This document shows positions 6,755-14,554 of a DNA stretch of 14,694 bases, piece by piece (position 1 is the first letter of the stretch; each line of letters opens with the position of its first letter). The notes under the pieces were generated by a model, which saw only the letters and a program-made list of their open reading frames with translations, searched no databases and was not told where the DNA came from. Origin of the DNA: STF1-138 sp035356975 (GTDB lineage: Bacteria > Patescibacteriota > Patescibacteriia > UBA1558 > S5-K13). The position numbers were made by a program, and so were the translations under genes. The stretch is taken from NCBI GenBank assembly GCA_035356975.1, contig DAORGW010000021.1:1-14694 (forward strand). Direction: 5' to 3'.

Positions 6755-8305
6755 TTAATTTTCCCTCCATGATAAAAATCTATAATCCTCTATTGTTGGA
6801 AAATTTGGTGGTGGGTATAATCTTAAATTTCCATCATATTTTAATTCAATATTTTGATATCCTGATAAAAAATTTCCAAAATCATCATAGTATGAAAAAC
6901 CATAACTATCTCCATTATTATTTCCCAACATTGTCAGCGAACCATATATTTTTAAACTAGATTTTTGATATCCAGAACAATAACTTGGATAATTCTCTCT
7001 ACCAATTTTTCCATCTCTTGCAATCATTGCGGCATCTATTTGTAAATTATCTGAGCTATTGAGACCAAGCATTAAATTATTTTGCGCTATAAATCCTAAA
7101 ACATTAGACGAATCATTTTCTTTATATGATGTCCCTCCATTAATTACAATATTAGCATTACCAGTATCAAAGGGTTCTTTAAATGCTAAAAGAGTTACTC
7201 TAGTTCCATTTATATGTGGCGTAGCATCAATCCAAACATTATCTTTTACAAATATAACTCCGCTTGATGGAACATCATACTGATTATTACTTGGGCCACC
7301 GGGAACCCTATCTGTTCCAGCTACTCCATATGTTGGCACTGAATCACTCCATAAAACACATGGTCCATATTGAGTACAAACACCATGTTTCCATTTTATA
7401 CATGGTCCTGGTGTGATACAAGTTCTACATGGATCAGTGACTGATGTCACCCTATAAATTTTTATCTTTGGACTAGTACTTGGCATAAATTCTATATAAT
7501 ACCCATATGCACCAGAAGCTTCTAAAACAAGTCCATCGCTTTGTGCTAATGAATACATATCAGAAACATAATTATTAAATATACTTTTATTAATAGTAAT
7601 AGCTGGCACGGGAAAAAATCTTCCGACAGAAAAAATATCATTTCTTGTAGGTATTAATTCTGGTGGCAAAGGATCGACTGTTGTTTTATGAGTATGAACA
7701 CCGAATTCATTATCACCCGAATGAGAAGGATCATCATAACTAGAGATAGCTGAATTTACAGGACTATTAGCAAAACCATCAAACCTGATTCCACTGTTAG
7801 AGTGAATCGTACCCGTTGTTAATGTATTTTGTGTTATTCTTAAACTATCATTTGAAATTATTAAATAAGAAGAGAGCGAAAGCCTACCAACTTGTACCTC
7901 TATGGTTCTTTTTAAATTTGGATATTCGTCCACCCAACCAACAGATTTTATTTTAACAATACCAGAGCCATCAATAGGTGGAAAAATATATAATTCATAT
8001 TTTCCATTAATGCTTTCTGATTGATCTGAATATGGATATGGACCATATGGTCCATAATTAGGAGATGACTGACACTCTTCCTTATTACAATAATCATCTG
8101 GGTTGTTATATAAAACCCATTTATAATAATTAATTCCTGCTTCGGCTATATGAAGAGCCTGTGCTTTTGCTGTTTTTAATTTATTAAATTTTATCTGTAA
8201 TAATCCCAAAGTAATTGCGCTAGACAAAAGAGTAATAAAAATTCCCACAGCAACAAGCATTACAACAAGAATTGACCCTGATTTATTAACAAATTTTTTA
8301 TTCAT
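6755..8305 (-). CDS. PilX/GspK-like minor pilin with a large exported domain
   Basis: A 516-residue exported protein with a pilin-like N-terminus: a short basic leader ending in Gly10, then a hydrophobic helix (SILVVMLVAVGIFITLLSS, 11-29) and the AQALHIAEAGINYY segment (48-61) typical of PilX/GspK proteins. Like GspK it lacks the Glu5 found in other pilins. Residues about 95-140 form a pilin-like beta region. Residues 150-200 and 345-435 contain short beta repeats (GTIHSNSGIRFDG, NVWIDATPHINGT) that look like a beta-solenoid. A cysteine cluster lies at 293, 296, 302, 310 and 316, inside two GPC-x-x-W units, with further Cys at 73, 78 and 443, so several disulfides are possible. It follows the PilW-like gene by 15 nt, and is far larger than proteobacterial PilX (about 200). 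A tip or near-tip subunit is inferred. Confidence 0.85.
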   Translation of the reverse strand: MNKKFVNKSGSILVVMLVAVGIFITLLSSAITLGLLQIKFNKLKTAKAQALHIAEAGINYYKWVLYNNPDDYCNKEECQSSPNYGPYGPYPYSDQSESINGKYELYIFPPIDGSGIVKIKSVGWVDEYPNLKRTIEVQVGRLSLSSYLIISNDSLRITQNTLTTGTIHSNSGIRFDGFANSPVNSAISSYDDPSHSGDNEFGVHTHKTTVDPLPPELIPTRNDIFSVGRFFPVPAITINKSIFNNYVSDMYSLAQSDGLVLEASGAYGYYIEFMPSTSPKIKIYRVTSVTDPCRTCITPGPCIKWKHGVCTQYGPCVLWSDSVPTYGVAGTDRVPGGPSNNQYDVPSSGVIFVKDNVWIDATPHINGTRVTLLAFKEPFDTGNANIVINGGTSYKENDSSNVLGFIAQNNLMLGLNSSDNLQIDAAMIARDGKIGRENYPSYCSGYQKSSLKIYGSLTMLGNNNGDSYGFSYYDDFGNFLSGYQNIELKYDGNLRLYPPPNFPTIEDYRFLSWREN

Positions 8306-8320
8306 TTAATTTTATTAAAA

Positions 8321-8899
8321 CTAATTATCTTTTAAATTTCTAAGTTGTACGTCTGATTCTAATATATAGTCATTTGGTGCTCTTTGTGGGGTAATATTTA
8401 TTTTTAAACTAACACCCACGGATCTAACATTATTTATGGTATTTGTTTCATTTAAAGAAGAATCGTAGTATTTAAAAATTGGGGATGATAAATTATTTAC
8501 ATAATCCGCTATCACTTTTATTGTTGGAGTTTCATTGTATAAATTAGATACACCCGGCTCTATTACACTTCTCTTTAATTGCGCCCCATCTAAATAATAT
8601 TTTACCTTTTCCATTATATAATCAAAGTCTGGGTCTGAATAAAATTCAATTATCTGGGGGTCTATTATACTTAATACATAATCACCGTTCTCTGAATAAT
8701 TAGCAGCCCTAATTATTTTTGTCATTTCATCAACTCCATCTCTTGCATATTCTATAGCTGATTCTGACTCCTCATTAAATGTAGTTGATTTAAATCCCGT
8801 AAATAAAAATTGTGCCACGATTGCAACTATAATAGAAAGAATAAAAATAACAACAAGTATTTCTATTAATGTAAAAGCTTTTTTATTAAAAAATTTCAT
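8321..8899 (-). CDS. PilW/GspJ-like prepilin (minor pilin)
   Basis: A 192-residue prepilin. The leader MKFFNKKA is followed by FTLIEILVVIFIL: a prepilin-peptidase site with Ala (not the usual Gly) at -1, Phe at +1 and Glu at +5. The hydrophobic helix runs to about residue 35. The segment after it (SAIEYARDGVDEMTKIIRAA, about 42-61) resembles PilW/GspJ proteins, which carry a similar helix extension, and the rest is beta-rich. In GspJ/PilW systems this subunit joins GspI/PilV and GspK/PilX in a tip complex that primes assembly. It lies between the propeller pilin (3 nt away) and the PilX-like gene (15 nt away), which is the I-J-K order. Length is normal for the family. Confidence 0.88.
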   Translation of the reverse strand: MKFFNKKAFTLIEILVVIFILSIIVAIVAQFLFTGFKSTTFNEESESAIEYARDGVDEMTKIIRAANYSENGDYVLSIIDPQIIEFYSDPDFDYIMEKVKYYLDGAQLKRSVIEPGVSNLYNETPTIKVIADYVNNLSSPIFKYYDSSLNETNTINNVRSVGVSLKINITPQRAPNDYILESDVQLRNLKDN

Positions 8900-8902
8900 A
8901 GA

Positions 8903-11083
8903 TTATTCTAAATAAATCATTATATCTCTTATTTCGCCGGGCTCTATTTTTATTGGCGCACTGGGGTCTATCATTAAAACATTGCTTGTATTTATAGTGT
9001 ATCCGGAACCATCTCCGTCTACCTCATAATTATCTATATAACCACCTGAACCTGAATTAATTATTGTATCATACTTAAAAACCGTTGGATTACTACCTAT
9101 TTGTTTTGTTCCTTGTATGCTTACATTTATATTTGGCACCAGAGTTGGATTATTATATTCTATAAATTTTGAAAAATATATATCATGATTATCGTTTCTA
9201 TTATCAGACCAAACAATAATTGGATAATCGCCATTCATTGAAATATCTGCTGAATTTTGCGAAGAAGGGTCATTGTTTGTATTAACTCTATAATCCCTTG
9301 AGTATTTTAAACCACTAGTATCTAATTTTTGTAAATAAATATCTTCATTTGAATTGTTGTTTATATTTCTATTATCTGTCCAGACAACATAAATATTATC
9401 ATTTTCATCAATAGAAATCTTTGGAGAATGTTGATTGGAGTATGTTTCTACGTTTACTCTTTTGTCTGGACTCCACAATTTATCACCATCTGAATTTAAT
9501 TTTTGTATATAAATTCCGTCATCGCCACTCCTGCCATCTGTCCAGACAACATAAATATTATCATTTCCGTCTACTGCTATAGATGGAGCGTTCTGATTAC
9601 CACTAGTTTCTAAATTTACCCTTTTGTCTGAACTCCACAAAACTACGCCGTTTGAATTTAATTTTTGAATATAGATATCTTCATCCCCACCCCTATTATC
9701 CGTCCAAACAACATAAATATATCCACTTGAATCAACATCAACATCTGGTTTATTTTGATTAAAAAATCTATCTACATTAACTCTATTTATAGAACGCGTT
9801 GAAAAATCCTCATTATATATTTTAATATAAATATCCTGTAAAAAATCTGAAAAATCCCTGTCATCATCCCAAACAACAATAGTTGTACTCGCAAAATATG
9901 AATAAGCTGTTTTACAATTTGATTGATTTGTAATTGTAGAATCCACGACACCCGGGCCATATAAAGTATAATCAAGAGGATCCGAAAAAGAAGAATCAAA
10001 AAATGAAACAAAAATATTAGAATATCCAGTTAATTCTTTTTTAAAACACATTGCTAAATTTGAATCTTTTATTACTTGTATATCCGGGAATGTGCCCGGA
10101 AAAGCAACCTCTAGATCATCCCCCAATAATAATTGACTATTTCCCTCTAGATCAAATTTTTGTAAATATATCTTATTTGTTGATAAATTTTGCCAAGCAA
10201 AATATGAATAAGTTCCATCTGAATCCACCACTGGACTTTGTTGATTAATAGAGGAAAAATTAACAAGTTTATTTTCTGGTAGAGTTGCTCTAACCGTCCT
10301 TATATTAAATTTACTAACTTGATCTATAATAAAATTTGACTCTGTTTTTTTACCCAAATTAACAACTAAATCAGATTTTATTGGTGTTGATGGATAAATT
10401 TCTTCCTGTGAATATGTTCTATCTGTTGTGTAGCCGTTTTTTGAAACACTAACATTGTAAGAATTACTTGGTTTAACTGGGATGCTTAATATATTACTAT
10501 CATATGTAGAATAATTAGCATTAATAATTGGAAAATCGAGATTTGGATCAGAATTGTTTATTGTAATATTTGCATCGGTAACTGGATTTCCGTTAGAATC
10601 TATTACATATATTTTTAAAAGACCCCACCCTTCTGGTATATCTTGTGAGGTTGGTGGAATAAAAAACGAAGACATTATAACTTGTTTTTCTCCGGTTTTA
10701 GCCCGCCAAGAAACCCTTACTGTCGCTTCTTTATAATCAATAAAATCATCATTTTCTTCGCTTAATAATCCATCATAATCATCATCAAAAAACATTATTG
10801 TTGTGCTTACATTAAAAATTCCATTTCTGATAATAATTTCACTATCCGGTAAAATACCGGGAACAACTCCATTAATAGTCCCTATGTCGTCGTATGAAAG
10901 CGCTCTAATTTGTTCTAATTTTTCATTTGCAATGTTTATTGCTTGAATTTGGTTTTTATTATCAGATGTAATTTGTAAAGAAAAATTAATTAGCGGATAA
11001 ATACTTAAAACCAACACCATAATGATAAAAAGAGACACTAATATCTCTATCAATGAAAAGGCTTTCATTTTTCTTTTCTTCAT
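8903..11083 (-). CDS. Giant PilV/GspI-like prepilin fused to a beta-propeller
   Basis: A 726-residue prepilin, several times longer than ordinary PilV/GspI (about 120-180). Residues 1-8 are a basic leader. FSLIEILVSLF (9-19) is a classical prepilin cleavage and N-helix signature with Ala at -1 and Glu at +5, and the segment to about 145 is a PilV-like pilin head (INIANEKLEQIRAL). Residues about 152-245 resemble a carboxypeptidase-regulatory beta-sandwich (LKIYVIDSNGNPVTDANI, NVSVSKNGY). Residues about 280-640 hold seven related repeats, with a V-V-W-type core at 295, 344, 403, 458, 512, 566 and 623, mostly followed by D-x-R and DIYIQKL. This suggests a seven-bladed beta-propeller. A last beta domain spans about 645-726. 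It starts 2 nt after pilC. A surface adhesin at the pilus tip is inferred. The ligand is unknown. Confidence 0.9.
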   Translation of the reverse strand: MKKRKMKAFSLIEILVSLFIIMVLVLSIYPLINFSLQITSDNKNQIQAINIANEKLEQIRALSYDDIGTINGVVPGILPDSEIIIRNGIFNVSTTIMFFDDDYDGLLSEENDDFIDYKEATVRVSWRAKTGEKQVIMSSFFIPPTSQDIPEGWGLLKIYVIDSNGNPVTDANITINNSDPNLDFPIINANYSTYDSNILSIPVKPSNSYNVSVSKNGYTTDRTYSQEEIYPSTPIKSDLVVNLGKKTESNFIIDQVSKFNIRTVRATLPENKLVNFSSINQQSPVVDSDGTYSYFAWQNLSTNKIYLQKFDLEGNSQLLLGDDLEVAFPGTFPDIQVIKDSNLAMCFKKELTGYSNIFVSFFDSSFSDPLDYTLYGPGVVDSTITNQSNCKTAYSYFASTTIVVWDDDRDFSDFLQDIYIKIYNEDFSTRSINRVNVDRFFNQNKPDVDVDSSGYIYVVWTDNRGGDEDIYIQKLNSNGVVLWSSDKRVNLETSGNQNAPSIAVDGNDNIYVVWTDGRSGDDGIYIQKLNSDGDKLWSPDKRVNVETYSNQHSPKISIDENDNIYVVWTDNRNINNNSNEDIYLQKLDTSGLKYSRDYRVNTNNDPSSQNSADISMNGDYPIIVWSDNRNDNHDIYFSKFIEYNNPTLVPNINVSIQGTKQIGSNPTVFKYDTIINSGSGGYIDNYEVDGDGSGYTINTSNVLMIDPSAPIKIEPGEIRDIMIYLE
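9260..9751 (-). repeat. Three tandem 162-nt units encoding propeller blades
   Basis: Codons 445-498, 499-552 and 553 onward repeat with a period of 54 residues. The DNA is still similar: CTGTCCAGACAACATAAATA occurs identically at 9376 and 9538, and a diverged copy begins at 9700, each 162 nt apart. The four other repeats in the gene are much more diverged, so these three units look like more recent internal duplications, or are kept alike by recombination. Confidence 0.8.
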
Positions 11084-11085
11084 AT

Positions 11086-12258
11086 TTATATAGATGACGT
11101 AAGTGAATACATTGGCATAAGTATAGAAATAGCAATTCCCGCAACGCCGACACCCAAAACCAAAATTAAAAGTGGTTCAATAATAGAGGGTAGATCTGTC
11201 ATAACTTGATCTATTTCTGTTTCATAAAAATCTGCCAACTCTACTAATATATTATCTAAATCCCCAGTTTCTTCTCCGATTGCCACCATCTGAACAACCA
11301 TCGGCGGAAAAAGCTTGGGATATTTTTTTATAGATTCATTAACAGTTATTCCTTTTTTAATATTATTACCAATTTCCAACATTGCTTCTTTATAATATGT
11401 ATTTCCTAAAATTGACGCTACAATATCAAATGATTCAACTATCATTATATCGGTTTTTAAAAGCGAACTAATGTTTCTAGAAAACCTAGCTAAATTTATT
11501 TTTTTAATTATTTTCCCAAAAATAGGAAAACGTAATAATATTGAATCAAAAACTCTTTTTCCCTTTTTTGTTCTAAAATATCTTACTAACAAAAACAAAA
11601 TTGCAATCACAATAATTCCAACAATTATTCCATGATTAGCAAGTGCATTACTTGCACCTATAAGTATTTGTGTTGGTAGTGGTAATTCAACGCCCATTTC
11701 TTTAAAATTGGCTGTCATTTTAGGAATCACAACAGCCATCATAAAAACACCTATTCCTACCATTGCCAATAAAATTACTGCTGGGTATGTGAGTGCACCT
11801 TTTACTTTTGAAAGAAGCTGATGCTCTTTTTTCATTTGAACATATAGCTGTTTTAATGCCTCTTCTAATTTTCCAGATTCTTCACCGGCTCTTATCATAT
11901 TTACAAAAAGTTCATTGAAAACTTTTGGATAAGAGGTGAGAGATTTAGAAAAACTTTCTCCACCGTCAACTTTTTTAGATATTGAAGTAAGAATTTTTTG
12001 AAAATATTTATTTTGTGTCTGTGAAGATAGCGTAAACAAAGCCTTGGACAAAGAAATTCCAACTCTTATCATTACACCAAGGTGTTGAACAAAAAATAAT
12101 TTTTCTTTCAATGGAACACCCGTCAATCTACCTATTATATTATTTAAATCATTTAAATTAAGTGATTTTGAGTTATTGCTATTTTTTGTATCTTCTTTTT
12201 TATAGCTAAATATTTCCTCTGACTGTTTTTTTGTTTTTTTATTTGTTTTTGTTTCCAT
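11086..12258 (-). CDS. pilC: Type IV pilus inner-membrane platform protein PilC
   Basis: A 390-residue PilC/GspF family protein of normal length. It has two homologous cytoplasmic T2SSF domains, at about 50-175 and 255-375. Each carries the conserved acidic signature (RAGEESGKLEEAL at 123-135, AIGEETGDLDNIL at 326-338). Transmembrane segments lie at about 158-180, 208-226 and 360-382. The first 45 residues are a charged Lys/Ser/Asn-rich extension. PilC is the rotating or clamping platform that the PilB ATPase drives to insert pilins. It starts 5 nt after pilB and ends 2 nt before the propeller pilin. The N-terminal extension is poorly conserved in general, and an internal start is possible but not needed. 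Confidence 0.96.
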   Translation of the reverse strand: METKTNKKTKKQSEEIFSYKKEDTKNSNNSKSLNLNDLNNIIGRLTGVPLKEKLFFVQHLGVMIRVGISLSKALFTLSSQTQNKYFQKILTSISKKVDGGESFSKSLTSYPKVFNELFVNMIRAGEESGKLEEALKQLYVQMKKEHQLLSKVKGALTYPAVILLAMVGIGVFMMAVVIPKMTANFKEMGVELPLPTQILIGASNALANHGIIVGIIVIAILFLLVRYFRTKKGKRVFDSILLRFPIFGKIIKKINLARFSRNISSLLKTDIMIVESFDIVASILGNTYYKEAMLEIGNNIKKGITVNESIKKYPKLFPPMVVQMVAIGEETGDLDNILVELADFYETEIDQVMTDLPSIIEPLLILVLGVGVAGIAISILMPMYSLTSSI

Positions 12259-12263
12259 AATTA

Positions 12264-13997
12264 TTATTGTTTAGTAACTCTTAATATTTCCTCTATCGTT
12301 GTTATTCCATTTTTTGCTTTAATAAATCCATCTTCTATCATTGTTAACATATTTTTTGTTTTTGCATATTCTCTAATTTTTTCTGCACCTGCATTATGCA
12401 TAACCAAATCTGATAAAGCCTCATCATTTTCTAAAACCTCATAGATTCCAACTCTTCCCTTGTATCCAGTTTTTTTACACTTGTCGCACCCCTTACCCCT
12501 ATAAAATAATAATTCTTTTAATCCACTCTTCGCACTAGATATAACCTTTTCTCTTTCTAGAGTTTCTAAAATTAATTTCATGTCAATTTGTTTTTCTAAT
12601 TCTTTAATAAGTTTATCGTCTAAGTTATAGCTGGTTATACAATCCGGACATATTTTACGCAACAATCTTTGTGCAATTATTATATTAAAAGTAGATGCAA
12701 GTAAAAATGTGGGCACACCCATTTCAAGTAGACGAGGAACTGTTGTGGGTGCGTCGTTTGTGTGTAGCGTTGATAAAACCAAATGACCCGTCAAAGCTGA
12801 ATGAATTGCAATCTCAGCAGTTTCCTGATCTCTAATTTCTCCAACCATAATAATATCTGGATCTTGCCTTAAAAGAGATCTAAGTCCAGAAGCGAAAGTA
12901 AATCCTATTTTTGGATTAACCTGTGATTGATTCACACCCTTCATTCTATATTCAATAGGATCTTCAATTGTAGAAATATTTACCTCCGATGTATTTAGTA
13001 TATTTAGTATTGTATAAAGAGTAGTTGTTTTTCCACTCCCTGTTGGTCCAGTGACCAGAAGCATTCCATGTGGTTTTTCAATATTTCTTTGGACAATCTG
13101 TAGTACTCCAGAATTTAATCCCAATTGTTCCAAGGAAAGAATTTTTGCCTTTTCATTTAAAAGACGCATTACGATCTTCTCACCATCAAACGTTGGGATA
13201 ACTGATACTCTAAATGAAACTCTATATTTCTCAGATGCAATTTTAAACCTACCGTCCTGTGGCATTCTATGTTCATCAACTTTTAAATTAGATAAGATTT
13301 TAATTCTACTTATTATACCTGGCTGAATATTTTTTGGAAATTTCATTACACTATGTAATATACCATCAACTCTAAATCTAACTAAAACATGTTTTTCTTC
13401 TGGCTCTATATGTATATCAGAAGCACCCTCTAAAATTGCGTGCTCTAATAAGGTATCGACTATTCTAGTTATTGGGATATCCCTTGCTAATTTTTCGAGC
13501 TCTTTAGAATCCTCTTGTTGATTTATTTTCTTATCATCATCTGTTAAATATTTGAATTCTGCACTTAAACTTTTTCTATAATGCTTAAGAGTCTCTTTTA
13601 TACTATCCGGAGTGGCTATATTAATAGATAATTTTAAATTCAAACTTTTTTCCAAAAATTCAAAAATCTCTAAATCATATGGATCTGATGTTGCAATTTT
13701 TATAACCCTATCATCACTATCAAAAGCTATTATATTATGGCTTATTGCTATTGTTTCTGGAACAAGAGTTAAAATGTCTTTTCTTACTTTAATATTTTTT
13801 AAATCTATAAATGGCAAATTTAAAAAAGTTGCACACGCACTATAAAATATTTCTTGAGATGTTATGGCATTATCAAATAAATAGTTTAATGTGTCTTTGT
13901 TTTCTTTTTTTGCAGATGACTGACATTTTAAAAAATCTGATTCAGATAAAATTTTTGAAGAAATTAAAATATTTTTTATTTTTTTGTCTGTAAACAT
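12264..13997 (-). CDS. pilB: Type IV pilus assembly ATPase PilB (GspE family)
   Basis: A 577-residue secretion/extension ATPase of typical PilB length. Residues about 1-140 form the MshEN-type N-terminal domain. The N2 domain includes ASDIHIEPE (192-200) and RFRVDGILH (207-215). Walker A is GPTGSGKT (317-324), the Asp box is STIEDPIEY (342-350), Walker B is DPDIIMVGEIRD with Glu387, and the His box is TGHLVLSTLHTND with His405 and His412. A four-cysteine zinc site (Cys450, Cys453, Cys504, Cys507) marks PilB/GspE rather than the retraction ATPase PilT, which lacks it. All catalytic residues are present. It is the first gene of the leftward cluster. A TATAAT lies only 7 nt before the ATG, so the mRNA may be leaderless. 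No Shine-Dalgarno is visible. Confidence 0.97.
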   Translation of the reverse strand: MFTDKKIKNILISSKILSESDFLKCQSSAKKENKDTLNYLFDNAITSQEIFYSACATFLNLPFIDLKNIKVRKDILTLVPETIAISHNIIAFDSDDRVIKIATSDPYDLEIFEFLEKSLNLKLSINIATPDSIKETLKHYRKSLSAEFKYLTDDDKKINQQEDSKELEKLARDIPITRIVDTLLEHAILEGASDIHIEPEEKHVLVRFRVDGILHSVMKFPKNIQPGIISRIKILSNLKVDEHRMPQDGRFKIASEKYRVSFRVSVIPTFDGEKIVMRLLNEKAKILSLEQLGLNSGVLQIVQRNIEKPHGMLLVTGPTGSGKTTTLYTILNILNTSEVNISTIEDPIEYRMKGVNQSQVNPKIGFTFASGLRSLLRQDPDIIMVGEIRDQETAEIAIHSALTGHLVLSTLHTNDAPTTVPRLLEMGVPTFLLASTFNIIIAQRLLRKICPDCITSYNLDDKLIKELEKQIDMKLILETLEREKVISSAKSGLKELLFYRGKGCDKCKKTGYKGRVGIYEVLENDEALSDLVMHNAGAEKIREYAKTKNMLTMIEDGFIKAKNGITTIEEILRVTKQ

Positions 13998-14003
13998 ATT
14001 TGT

Positions 14004-14009
14004 ATTATA
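14004..14009 (-). promoter_or_regulatory. Candidate promoter (-10) of the pilus cluster
   Basis: A perfect TATAAT lies on the minus strand with only ACAAAT between it and the pilB ATG at 13997. Transcription would begin at or next to the start codon, giving a leaderless or nearly leaderless mRNA. No good -35 is visible 16-18 nt upstream, and the surrounding DNA is almost pure A/T, so confidence is limited. Confidence 0.4.
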
Positions 14010-14086
14010 TACTTTATTTTATCATAATTTATAATATAAAAATAGATATAAATTAATAATTAAATATGGTTTTATTTAAAATTTTC

Positions 14087-14095
14087 TGATAAAAT
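14087..14095 (+). promoter_or_regulatory. Possible promoter of the small membrane protein gene
   Basis: The sequence TGATAAAAT is an extended -10 (TGn plus TAAAAT, 5 of 6), ending 29 nt before the ATG at 14125. The -35 region (TGGTTT at 14067) is poor. The 127-nt divergent spacer (13998-14124) would then hold both promoters, pointing outward. The evidence is weak because the spacer is almost entirely A/T. Confidence 0.3.
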
Positions 14096-14124
14096 AAATA
14101 TATAAATTTAATATTTTTAAAAAA

Positions 14125-14382
14125 ATGAAAAATATATTTTTTGGACTTTTAATAATAACTGCGGGGTTCCTCATTATCTGGAAAACAAAATGGATAGTTG
14201 ATAATTTAGGAAGAAGCGATTGGGCAGAAGAAAAACTAGGCACATCTGGTGGAACATTTCTTTTATATAAATTAATTGGTTTGCTTATTTTAATTTTTGG
14301 AATGTTAACTCTGACTGGATTAAAAGATGATTTTTTAATGGGAACTGTTGGAAAAATATTTTTTATAAACCAAAATAAATAA
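14125..14382 (+). CDS. Small two-helix membrane protein, conserved hypothetical
   Basis: The 85-residue product has two transmembrane segments (about 4-20 and 46-66). They are joined by a polar loop with WKTKWIVDNLGRSDWAEEKLG (19-39), rich in Trp, Asp and Lys, and GGT-x-LLYKLIG just before the second helix. From memory this pattern, a short helical hairpin with N-x-G-R-x-x-W-A-E, recurs as an uncharacterised protein in many Patescibacteria genomes; I cannot check that here. The loop is probably on one face of the membrane with both termini on the other. It is divergent from pilB, and its function is unknown. No Shine-Dalgarno is visible, and the ATG follows an A-tract. Confidence 0.8.
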   Translation: MKNIFFGLLIITAGFLIIWKTKWIVDNLGRSDWAEEKLGTSGGTFLLYKLIGLLILIFGMLTLTGLKDDFLMGTVGKIFFINQNK

Positions 14383-14383
14383 A

Positions 14384-14404
14384 AAATAAAAAAATTTTTT
14401 ATTT
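14384..14404 (+). terminator. All-A/T inverted repeat after the small membrane protein gene
   Basis: Ten-nt arms (14384-14393 and 14395-14404) around a single A begin 2 nt past the stop codon, and the 3' arm is TTTTTTATTT. With no GC pairs the stem is weak, but location and T-tract fit a simple terminator for the upstream gene. Confidence 0.3.
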
Positions 14405-14428
14405 GTCTATGGATTTTTTTTAAAAAAT

Positions 14429-14449
14429 AATCTATAATTAATATAGATT
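14429..14449 (+). promoter_or_regulatory. Promoter -10 within a palindromic operator-like site
   Basis: A perfect TATAAT (14433-14438) lies inside AATCTATA-ATTAA-TATAGATT, a perfect inverted repeat with 8-nt arms and a 5-nt centre. A partial -35 (TGGATT, 14410-14415) is 17 nt upstream. The start site would be near 14445. The symmetry over the -10 box suggests a repressor site, although A/T bias makes chance palindromes likelier. Confidence 0.4.
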
Positions 14450-14544
14450 TTCAAAATAAAAATTTTGAAAATTACGAAGATTTTTAATCCTCGTAAAAAT
14501 AAAAAATTAATTAATGTCTTGTGCTGATGCAAATCAGCTAAGAC
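14447..14544 (+). ncRNA. Three-hairpin structured leader of the lysine-rich gene
   Basis: Three stem-loops follow in series. The first has 14447-14456 paired with 14463-14472 (10 bp, 6-nt loop). The second has 14473-14482 paired with 14486-14495 (10 positions, one mismatch on this strand, 3-nt loop). The third is GTCTT-GT-GCTGAT-GCAA-ATCAGC-T-AAGAC (14516-14544), an 11-bp two-part stem with a small internal loop, capped by a GNRA-type GCAA tetraloop. Transcription should begin at about 14445, so nearly the whole leader is folded. It matches no riboswitch class I know. It could be an autoregulatory leader, an attenuator without a U-tract, or a small RNA. Confidence 0.45.
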
Positions 14545-14554
14545 CAACAAAAAA

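Noticed and set aside
9260..9751. Regularly spaced repeats that might suggest a CRISPR array
   Set aside because: The repeats are in frame, 54 codons long, and encode propeller blades. The intervening sequence is also related, so there are no unique spacers.
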